Source: Aspidapion aeneum
Taxonomy: Eukaryota; Arthropoda; Insecta; Coleoptera; Brentidae
Reading direction: 5' to 3'
Assembly (NCBI GenBank): GCA_963576565.1
Contig: OY755042.1
Location: forward strand, 108,243,314-108,307,313
DNA length: 64,000 nucleotides
The notes under the pieces were generated by a model. It worked only from the letters and a program-made list of their open reading frames with translations, ran no database searches and had not been told where the DNA came from. A program made the translations under genes and the position numbers. Of this stretch, positions 48,001 through 60,000 are shown in pieces. Positions within the stretch are counted from its first letter, which is position 1. Each line of letters opens with the position of its first letter.

Positions 48001-51000
48001 AATAAAGTAGGTAAAAAGTATTTTTTCTTCATATAGGGTAAGAAAAATATTTAAAAGACACATTAACATGTTAGCAAAAATAATTTTAAAAACAATCTGT
48101 TTGTATATTCAGCAGGTGTACATATTTTTCTTATTTTTAAGATACTAGCCTGTCTAGCCCTGACAGAAATATCTCACGGGAGCAACATTAAACAAATGCG
48201 AACAACAGCCACATACGATCCCCAGACTGAGGAGTTTGTTATTAATACCCCAGATTTTGAAGCGGCCAAGTGCTGGGTTGGAAATTTAGGTAAAGGCATC
48301 CGTTATTCTTAGTTTTTAATAAGTGTTGATCTATTGAGATTCGAAATGGTATGCAGACCACGGGAAACAATTTTACAGCGCAACTCTATTAAAATAAAGT
48401 AAAAAAATCAGCTATACTTCATTTTTATATAGTAGGTAAACCGTCTCACTGGTTGACAGACAACGGGACTCAATTTCACTGCGTAACTCTAATAAAATAA
48501 GGTAAAGGAATCCGATAAGTAGGTATTTACCTATTGAGGTTCGAAATGGTAAACCGGTTTGCCGGTTTACAGACAACGGAACACAATTTCACAGCGTATC
48601 TCTTACGGAATATGGTTAAAAAATCCGTTATACTCCATTTCACCAGACTTTAAAGCAGCCAAGTGCTAGGTTGGAAATTTAGGTAAAGCAATCCGTCATT
48701 CTTTATTTTTAATAAGTATTGATCTATTGAGGTTCGAAATGGTAAACCGGTTAATCGGTTTACAGACCATGGGACACAATTTCACAGCGAAACTCTAATG
48801 AAATAAGGTAAAAAACCCGTTATACTTCATTTTTAAAACTAGGTATTTACCTTGAGGTTCGAAATGGTAAACCATCTCACTGGTTGACAGACAACGGGAT
48901 TCAATTTCACAGCGTAACTCTTATGAAATAAGGTAAATGAATTCGGTACACTTCGTTTTTATAAGTGGGTATTTACCTATTGAGGTTCGAAATGGTAAAC
49001 CGGTTTACCGGTTTACAGAAAACGGGAAACAATTCACAGCGCAACTCTTATGGAATAGGGTAAAGAAATCCGTTATACTTTAGGTCACCAGACTTTAAAG
49101 CAGTCAAGTGCTAGGTTGGAAATTTAGGTAAAGCAATCCGTCATTCTTAATTTTTAATATGTGTGTATGATGAAATAAGGAAATAAAAATTTAATTTTTG
49201 TATAGGTAAAACCTGCACGCTAGCACTACTTTTTGCCCAGCTATATACCAAAGGTCAGTGCCATGGTATGCATGCGTTCGTGGTTCCTATAAGAGACCCA
49301 AAAACTCTGTTGCCGTACCCTGGAATCACCGTGGGAGATATGGGAGAGAAGATCGGGTTGCATGGAATCGACAATGGGTAAATGGATTTTTTAATATTTT
49401 TTTTGAGTTTTTTATTATCTATAAAAGACGACCTATGATATGACGTAGTGTCCGGAGATAAGAGTAGCACCAAGGTATAGTTTTTGCAAAGTCAGTTAAA
49501 CAAAGGTTAAAGCCGACCATCGGCATATCCTTTAAAGAAGGTGGCGGCGGTAGATATACGCATGAAAATTATTTCATTTAATTATGGCGTAAACTAAAGA
49601 AATAAAAATAGATAATAAAACTTTCTATTCCTACACCTACAGGAACGACACTGATTTATTTTCTAACTCTGCATACTGCTGACTAAAGGGGTCCCGAAAA
49701 GCATACCCGAAAGCAATTAAAAGCGCATCTCAAAAAAATTTGCCAATCAGGTGCCGTCTATCCACCTGTGCTGGGTCGGTCAGAAAACAAATACTTTGTG
49801 CTGGGACCCCATAGAGAGGCGCCTTTTCTCTGTCGGTAGGGTGGAAATTATACCAGGAAGATTTTATATGAATTTAGATAACTTTTGAAGGGCAGATTGA
49901 AGCAAAATTTCATGAAATCGATAGAACCCCGTATTAGGAGCATTTCAGGTGACTTTGCAAAATCTATAACCCCCAGGCCTGTTGTGAGAGGTGACTAAAG
50001 TGGCCTCGAACCATGGGTAAATGGGTCTCGACCCATGGGTAAATGGGTAGCCTGGTAACGGACGAGCATTGACCTGTATGTTAACAAAAATAAATAAAAA
50101 CTGGTAACCTTTGGGATCCCACCAGATAATATCTATGGTAGAGAGGATGGGTTAATCTGGTGATTTTCTTAATGGATTCGGTGTCCTGGCCATTCAGGAA
50201 ATCACCACATGGGATAAGGTATATGGAGTGCCTATTTGAAGCTAGCAGCTAGTGCGGGCACATTGTGACTCTCTGTACCCTGTTGATTATATCAAAAGGT
50301 TTATGACCATCAGTGGTCCAAGACTACAACCATGGCATTATGTGGTATATCATGATGACTAAGTTTCTGGTCTAAAATATAATTTGAAGTCTATTGGGTC
50401 CTATATACTAGATAGTAATTAAATTATTATCTGACTCAAACACAGTAGGTACTTGGTGCACAACGGGCCCAGAAAGGCGGCCTAGGTGCCAGGTTAGATC
50501 CTTTAAGGGTGTTAACCGCCACTACCGTAAAGTCCTTTCATTTTAAAAAGCCGCCAAAAAAACCATAATAAAATTTGGAGTGTGAAACACATTAAGGAAT
50601 CCTAAACAAATAAAAGAGAATATGGGCCGGACTGGGAACTGTTTATAGTATATAGTCTAGTAAAATAAAACGTTTAATAAAAGTTGCTGCTTAATTCGTA
50701 TAATAATCATTAATAGATACGTACTATACTATGTAGCTTACCCCTGTAATATGTGTAATACGTTCGTATATTCTGGAACGATTTCCGTAATATTCTACTG
50801 AGAGTTGCGCATACATATCAAAAATAATATCTTGAGTTTTCCTCGCACAATGTGTTTTTAAAAGTTTTGCCTTGCCTTTTGGATGTTTTTACCTTCCTAG
50901 CCCGCGTCGAAATGGCTAGAGAGAAGGTATTATTTTCGACGATTTGAGATAACGCCAAAAATGTGTTATTTGGATGTATTTTGACTTATCCTAGCAATAT

Positions 51001-51026
51001 CGTCGTGATGTCTGTCTGCGTGTGTG

Positions 51027-51089
<63 letters not shown>

Positions 51090-54000
51090 TAAAATAGTGT
51101 TCGATACTCTTACGAGCTTATTAGATTTTGGGCAAAATCGATTAATGCGAATGACAGTTTTTTGACAATTAAAAAATGTTTTACTTTTTAATGAAGCATC
51201 GTCTTAATACACTGTTTTCAAAATGTAGTAGACTAATTTTCTTCAATAATTCGTGTTATTACCAAAAACTTCAGAGGAGCTTTAGTTTCTGAGATATTTA
51301 AAAAAACTGTTTTTAAGGGTAATATATTATCATGGCTTTACTTGAAGTTTGATAATAGGTTAGCCAGGAAGGTATCAGTTCCGTCATGGATTCATTTATT
51401 TTTTATGGTTAAGGTTTGATTTCTGTAAAACCCTAGACTCTAATGGTACCACCACTTCTTCTCCTCCTTGGTCCTCAAATGGTCTCCAAAAATTTGTTTG
51501 TGGTGTTTCAAATGGCCGCCAAAACGCCATTATTAATATCACTTACTAGGTCCTCACTTATAAAAACAAACTAAAATACACAGGTTTATAATTGTTATTA
51601 TTCACATGAATTACAATCCGTAATATAAACACAACCACTAACAATTTTAAAATGAGTTTGACCCTGTATTAAAGAATGCAGGTGGTACCTTTCGAAAGCC
51701 TTTGTTATATTTCGAGAAGGAATTGGGTACTTATAGAATGGTATAAGGTATGTTCGAAACTTTAACTTTAAAGAATGATGTTTACCTAGCCGTACTTAAA
51801 ACACAGAAATTCTTCCCAAAATTTGAAAATAAATTTTCAATTTTTGCACACTCCTGCAAATCCCAAAATGGTTATTATGATTTTTGAAATGAAAAAACTA
51901 TACATTCATTCATGATATGACATTTTATTTAGGTTTGTTCTATTCAAAGACTACCGGATACCTAGGGAAAATCTACTAAACCGGACGGCTGATGTAACTG
52001 CGGAAGGGGAATATGAAAGTAGTTTCTCTGAACCCGGAAAAATTGTGGCTGCTGCTTTAGAAAATTTATCTACAGGAAGAGTAGGTAAGGAAGTCAGTAA
52101 AAAACGCTAATTTATTAAAAGTTTTAAAATATTTTTAATTCTTGGAATTCCGGAATCCTCCAAAATCCGTCTAAATTTCTTATAATATTTAAAACATTTT
52201 AAATTCTAGAATATGTTAACATTTTTAAAATTCTTAAACTTTTTTAAATTTTGATAATTCTAGAATGTTCGAAAATCCTTAAAATTCCGAAAACTTATAA
52301 AAAGTTTAAAATATTTTGAATTCTTAAAATTAGTGAAATCCAAAAAATGTAAAATTCTTAAAATGCATAAAATTCTTTAAATGCTTAAAATTTATAAAAT
52401 TGTACGATTCTCACAATTCTTAAAATTTTACAATCTTAAAATTATTTTTAGGTATTATGCAAGAAAGTTCAAATAACATAATATGCGCTGTGACTATAGC
52501 AATAAGATATGCCGCCCTAAGAAGACAGTTTGCACCCAATGGTGATGGTGGAAACAATATGAACGAGTTACCTATTATTGAATACCAGCTACATGTAAGA
52601 TTACCTACTATTTATTCTATAAATATCAATATATTACTAATGGTGCGTATGCATAAGACAAGCGAATTCTGGTCTACCAATTCGTTCAAAAAGCAAATTC
52701 TTTTAACACCATCTTTTTGCAGTTGCATCGAAAAACTAGGTGTTTTCTAATAATAACACCACAAAGTAGACGTCGACTGAACCGATGCGACGCGCGAAGC
52801 TCGAGGCACAAAGTACATAGCCTTATATACGTTCTGCTCAAGGTCACCAATCGATCGATGGACAGCAAATTTTTACAGAGAAATACATCCTTTTTGGTAA
52901 CAACGGCAACTTCCCGGGGTAAAAACCAATTTGATTTCAGGCTTTTGCCTTCACGCAAATCGCGCGATCAAACCGGTTCGCCTAGCGGTCCATAAACTTC
53001 GCACCTCTGTATGTATTACTTTGTGATAACACAGATAACGGAACGCAATTTTTAGCGCTTAATGGATTTTTATAGCTATGAGATTTAATAACAAGGCTAC
53101 ATGAAAACTTCAATTATCTCTATTTATTACAGAGGTGGAGACTGTTTCCTTACATGGCCGCGGCTGCAGTTTTAAGGACCTTTGTGAATAGTTTTACTGA
53201 TGTATTTTTATCTACTGTAGAATTATCAACTACCTCAAGTGAAATAGGAAATTTGGTAAGTTCCAATTTCTTAAATAATTTCTACTTTGTTAACATCTAA
53301 AAATATGACATGACCGATCTATTCGATGTTATACTATTCTATAAAAAATAATTAAAAAAATTGGAAATCAAAATTTTTGGATAGAAAAAATTTTTCTTGA
53401 TCAAAAAAAAGGGTCCTCTCTTATTTTCAAAATAATAATAGAAATAATTTTTTAACACTTAAAACTATTTGTCGTTTTCTTGAAAAAATTAATAATAAAA
53501 ATTTCAGTTAAATGATCATAGATTTTGAATATGATAATAATTATGAGTTATCATGTAAATTATCATAGAACCTGATATTTATCACCCTTTTGGCAACACT
53601 GTATTCGTGTCTTTTTACCTAGTATAACTCATACTATCCGTTCGAAAAACGTCCGATTTATCTAACGGATCCTTAGTTTAAAGCCCGGTCTAGACATAAC
53701 ATTTTACCTTACGTCTTGCCTGTCAGTCAAAAGGATCAAGTATGACGGTTGAAAGACTAGCGTACACACTTGATAGTTTCAACGTGCGTTTTTAGACCAG
53801 TTTTTGATACACCATGGAGGAAGCATTGCTTTTGTCAATAATGTTTTTTGTTTTAAATGTCTATGACTTAACCGTTTCAGTAGCTAAACATAGTTTTTTA
53901 ACCAGTTTTTCAAAATGTTGGGCTGATTTAGTTTAGTAATGTCCCCTGAAGATGTAAGTTTCTGCTTACGAAACATGTCGGGACTATTTGTTTAAAACAA

Positions 54001-57000
54001 ATTAAAAATTAGTGGAGGAAAACAATAACCTATTTGATTTCCTAAAAAATTATCTAATGTCGGACGTTTCGTATACCAACTTCTAAGTTGCACTTAAAAG
54101 GAATTAAAATTGTATGCACTACCACAAGAAATGCCGCTAAACCTGACGTTTTACCGGAAACAAAGCCTTTACCGATCAGTTCAATAGGTCCGACTTCAGT
54201 CCTGTTTAGCTCAGGCAAAACGTACGTTTTATTGTCTACACGAAAGGTTTTGCCTGATCCGTTATGTGTCGACCTCGCTTAAGACATATTCGTGATTTTT
54301 AGGGTGATATGGTGGCCGAGATTCATGCGATAGTGGCCAGTGCGAAACCCTTGTTGACGTGGTCATGTAGGGACGCCACTCAAGAATGCCGCGAGGCATG
54401 TGGAGGGCACGGTTTCCTCAAAGCAGCAAGGCTTGGCGATTTAAAGTCTATCATTGATCCGTGTGTGACATATGAAGGTCAGTATTAATCAAAGAAAATT
54501 GACATAATTTATTGAAAGGTCGTGCTGTAAAGGAGAAGACTTTTTTTGAAATCGAAAAGCTGCATTTATATCAAATTTTATCTTTTATAGGGGACAATAA
54601 CATCCTAAGTCAACAAACAACCAATTGGCTCTTAAGGCAGTGGCAAAGCCTCATTCAAGGAACCGAATTATCAACTCCCTTAGGAAGCTGTAGCTTTTTC
54701 AAAAACTACCAACAAATTCTAAACAGTCGGTCTTCGGCGAGACAACCTCAGGAATTGCTTACCGAAAAATGTAAGTTATTGCTAATTCCTACTTTGTGTC
54801 ATTTGATAGCGGATTTGGTAAACAACATGCAGGGTTTCCTCTGTTGCCACTTTTTCTTTTACACTGAATCTCGCTGCAAAAACTATTGATTTTGGACAAT
54901 AGGGTATTTAACAAATTTTAGAAAAGAGTTATGATAAGAAATGATACATAGATCCCTAATTTGCTACGCAAAATTATTAAAATAGTATATTTTATCATGA
55001 CTACATTTAAAATCAAGGTTTCAAATTTCCGATTAGAATTTGCCGCTAAAACGGTCATTTTTAGCATGGCATTGCAATGACGTCACAGCGCAGTAAACTC
55101 GCGGACAGATACACGGCATTCAAGTGTTTATTTGTTTTTGGTCTGTGTTTTTACAGTTTTTTATGTAAAAAATGTCCCATAAGTGGTGTGTAGTGCCTCA
55201 GTGTTCGAATACTAGCATAAAAACACCTAAAAAACTATGTATTCATGTGCCTACAGCAGTAGCAAAAGAACGGAAAAAGTGGCTAGAACTTGCTCGAAGA
55301 GACCCAAGGGCCTTATCTAATACATCTTCACTTTACATTTGTGAAGATCACTTTGATGTGAGTATAACTAAATTGTTTCTATTAATTTTTCTCACGTTGT
55401 CTATAATATATATAACTATTTCGTAAATAACGATGAAATTTTTGAGGTTATGTTTATTACAAGGAGTGAACAACTATAATAGGCAGAAAGGTGTACAAAT
55501 TTTTAGGCGGTGCTAGGTAGTTATTAGGCAGGCACATGCAGGCTAAATGTAGGACTGAGCAGTGCATATTCAAGACTAGGCAGTGCATAGGCAGGACTAG
55601 GCAGTACCGACGCAGGACTATGCAGTGTAACCTATGCAGTACTTCAAGTATTGCTGGTCGTTGTATACTTTTTGCCTACCTGTCCCCCCATCGGTTACCA
55701 ATTAATAGACATTAAAAAGCTCACTTCATAATAATTTTGGTGTTTTGAAATTTGTTATGAAGGGTCATAAGAATTCTTTGACACAATATGTATTTAGAAA
55801 ATATTGTTTGAAAAAAGCAATTTTTGATTGTTTCTTAATGCTTAAAATAATAATGATTGTGTATTTAATTGAATCTATTGTAAGTTGCATATTAAACAAA
55901 AAAGCAAAACATATAACCTAACCTCAAAATCTAAATGAGTAAAAGTAGGTGAAGAATATCGTAAAAAAACTTTCAGTTATATACAAAACAACTCATCGAA
56001 TACTTACATCAACATTTTAACGTTTCTAAATTTCGCAGAACAAAAATCACTGTTGTTGGCAAAGAAGCCTATCACCATAAAGGAATTCAACATTGGCAAG
56101 TTGGAGCTATCGGCTTTGGAGAATCCGTTTTCCATTGAAAATGTTTTTTATAAGCAAAACACAAAATAAAATCTAATTTATGACGATAATTCGCACATTA
56201 AACCAATGCAAACATTACCATCCATAAGAAAATAACACAGAAAATAGGTTCGTTCGAGGCGTTTACTGTTTTGTGACGTCAGTCGCAGCTGATTGGTAGA
56301 CCGGCTGTTTTCAATCACGTGGTTAATTGTTTTAATTCAATGAATTTATTTAATTAAAAGAACTATGAATTTTAGAAAAAAATAAACAAAAAAGTTTGTT
56401 TTTAGCCTTCCCAAGACCTAAAGAGATATCTAAAAATAAATATATATTTATTTTTTACAACTGGCAAACACCCTATTTATATGTAGAAGTTGGTTTTGGT
56501 TAAAATAGGCGTACCTAGGTATGCTGTGCTCTTCACTGACGACGTGAAACACACAGAAACGTACGTCTGGAGATGCTACCTTGTGCAAGTTGGAAACTAA
56601 CCAAAACCAACTCTTCCTTCTCTTTTTGACACTCGCGGGTTAAGCACATACACCTTTGTGTGAAATATAAAACGGGGTGGATCGGGACAGCGGGGTCAAT
56701 CGAGACAAAACCTGTTTTTTACTATTTAAATGGCCCCTGTATCTCACGGTCAATGTTTTTAGGTTCAATAATATTCAAAACTCATAGGCGATATCTTAGT
56801 GGACGCGTTTCTGCAAGTCGCCGGCCAGTTCGTTTTAGCTTTTTGAATGGAGCACCACGCAAAAAAACCAACAAAATTTTCGCGGTTTTTTGTTGTTGTT
56901 TTGTTGTTTTATGAATAAACCTCGTTTTCTGGCTTATTTTTAAAGTTTTCTTTCGTTTTTTTTTGCAAAATAATTTTTTTAACCTTCTCTGTCCCGATTG

Positions 57001-60000
57001 ACCCCATTACAGGAGCTAATCGAGCCTTAACACTGAAAAAAATGGGGTGTCCCGATTGACCCCATGTGCGGGGTCAATCGGGACACCCACTAAAAAAAAT
57101 ATATAAAATCACCTGTGAAAGTGACAGATATGTCTGATATGTCATTTTAAAGCTCCAACGGTAAGCTATCATTTGGCGGTGGTTTGAAGTCAATAGCTTT
57201 TTTAGAAAAAAAGTTATTTTGAAAAATATCAGAAAATCGTCCCGATTCACCCCGTTTGACGGTAATGCTGCGAATACTTCCCTTGATCATTATTCCTCGT
57301 TATTTTTTAGTTATATCAGACTGCTACGAATGGTTAGTGTTGTATTTGGTACGAGAAATGGACAGAAAGCAGACGGAAATCATCAAGAAAACCGACAAAT
57401 TCACCGCGAGAAATGAATCTCAAGTTTATTGTGCTGCTGTTTTGTCAAAAGCCTTTATAGGTAAGATTCAACAGTCTAGAATATCGTGTTATAATAATAA
57501 TATGTTTTTTACTTTCCTGTAGTTTTTTAAACCAGTTAAACGTTTTTTTAAATAAAAATAATGTTAGTTTTTCCTAAATAAACAACATATTGTTTTAATA
57601 TCTTTAAAAATATCTTTGAATTTTAATTAATCATTTTTTTTTCAGAATATGTAGCTTTAAGACACTATTGGACCAAAGTTCGAAACGCAGATTTAAGTCT
57701 AGTGCCTGCATTACAAAATTTAGGATCTCTTTGGGGCTTGTGGAGTTTGGATAAGCATTTAGTCTACTTTTACCAGGTATCTATTTATAAATAAATTAAA
57801 AACTGGGAGAGACTGTCCCAATTACTTTCTGTTTTAGTACTTTTTACCCACAAACTTTTACATACCTTTTACCTATAACTCAAAAATATATACAAAGCCC
57901 TAAATCTGTTAACATGTTGCTAATATTCTGTCTATACCAAGTTCCTCTACGAATATACCTAAATTTGAAACAAAAAAGCAATCCGACAACGCTGCTAACT
58001 ACTGCTTTATCCTTAGATTATGGAAACTTGGTGTGTTGGCTTCAACAAATTGAAACTTACTTAGCCTCTGGCTTTTTAAAGTCTATGTTTTTATTCAAAA
58101 ATCTTTTCATTCTTTGAAACTTGAAGACAATCAGTGGCGTATATAAGAGGGGGAGCCCGGACCCCCCCCCCCCGAAGCCAAGATTTTTTCAGGCATTTTC
58201 CACATATTTCATGAATACAAACATAAAATAGCATAAAATATGGCCTCATGAGGTGTCGCCCCCCCCCCGCAACTGTCTCGGGCCCCTCCCCGAAACTTTT
58301 TTCTATATACGCCACTGAAGACAATGATTAAGTAGAACCAAAATGTACACTTGAAAATGGTTAGTTATTAATCAAAACTTGCCTCTTGTATAAAATAAAT
58401 AAAGTCAATGGAAGTTCGAAATTTTGTTTCTAAGCTTTTTATTCTTCTAACATTGAAATTTTTAATGTTCTGAGTTTGATTAAGTTTATTTTAATTTCAG
58501 GGCGGATACACTACAGACTCAAACTTCTCCTCCTTGATTAAAGACGCCATTTTGCATTTATGTGACGTGTTAAAGCCACAATGTATGGGAATTATTGACG
58601 GCATGGCCCCACCAGACTTTGTAGTTAACTCAGTTTTGGGAAGGTCAAATGGAAAGGTAAGCATCTCTAACGTCTAAAAAATTCTGTACGTTTGTCACAA
58701 TAAAAAAAACATTTATATACAGGGTGTCTCTAAAGGGTCTGTACAAAATCTTAGCACATATTCCTGAGGTCAAAATAAGTCGATATAAAGCAACTTACCT
58801 TACTCTGAAATTGTTCCGTTTCAAAGATACAGGGTGATGAATTTAAAAATTAATTAAAAAATTTCATGAGCGAAATTGTCGAAAAGCAACAAACTTGAAT
58901 AAAGCTTTTCGAACAATAGTCAGTCAAAAACTGGCCGTTGCTATGACATTTTGCCAGTGAAATAGTCATTAAAAATAATTTCAGTATTCCGTTGCGGCAT
59001 CGAACACTAAAAACGGAAATATCTTGAAAACGACTTACTTTAGCGCATGTTAACAAGAGTATCTTTTTGGCTTAGAAAGGTTCAGGAAAATATTCTCTTG
59101 ACAAAAAAAGTTAAAAGTTACACTGAGAAAAAAGAGACATTTTAAACTAAAAAAAGAGCATTGTGAAGCGCGCTCTAACGGCCACAGTGAAAAGGTATCC
59201 ATATTTAGATTTCGCATCCCAAAAAACCCCCGAGTACCAATTTTTAAAGTAATGCGTTGAGAAATGTTCATAAATTTTAAGACAATCGATTTTTAATTTA
59301 TAAATTTCCCACCCTGTATCTCTGAAACGGAGCAATTTCGGACTAAGGTAAGTTGCTTTAAATCGACTTATTTTGACCTCAGGAATATGGGCTAAGATAT
59401 TGTACAGACCTTTTAAAGACACCCTGTATATCTCTTTCTTTGATACGCTCATTGCTCCCAGACAGCACTCTTCGTCCCAGGGACGTAAATTTTATGTCCT
59501 TTTTACGTCGGTACGTCCCGGGACCAGTAAAGTACGTACTATGTTATTATGTTATGTTAGTCCCCATGTATCAACAGTGACTTTGTTGTCGTTACCGGTT
59601 GTCATTTTGAGCGTCATTTAAAGAAAATTGTTGTCATTGTCACTGTTTATACATAGTTCGAAATAAGGACACTGAAATTAACACAAAAGTGGTAATTTTA
59701 TTTTTTTATCATTTAAAAATTTATCGCTAATATTTCAGAAACTATTTATCAAAACTGCGACATATGGGGTATTTTTGAAAAGTATATTCCAAGCCTAATC
59801 TATTAATTAAATAATATAAGGAGCATCCAATTTACAAAGCTATAAATTTGAGCGCCTGTCAAATACGGTAAGCATCAGGAATAAAGTCAAGATGCAATTT
59901 AAAAGTAAGAATTTCGCGAATTCGAACACAATTTCTTTTATATTCCTGTATCAATTATTAATGGTCTAAAATGGTGGGAAAAAATATAATGAGACACCCT

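Noticed and set aside
56670..57260. Frames of 84 and 88 residues near exon 11 as separate genes
   Set aside because: The first lies in a MITE. The second is ACOX3 exon 11 read through its upstream intron.
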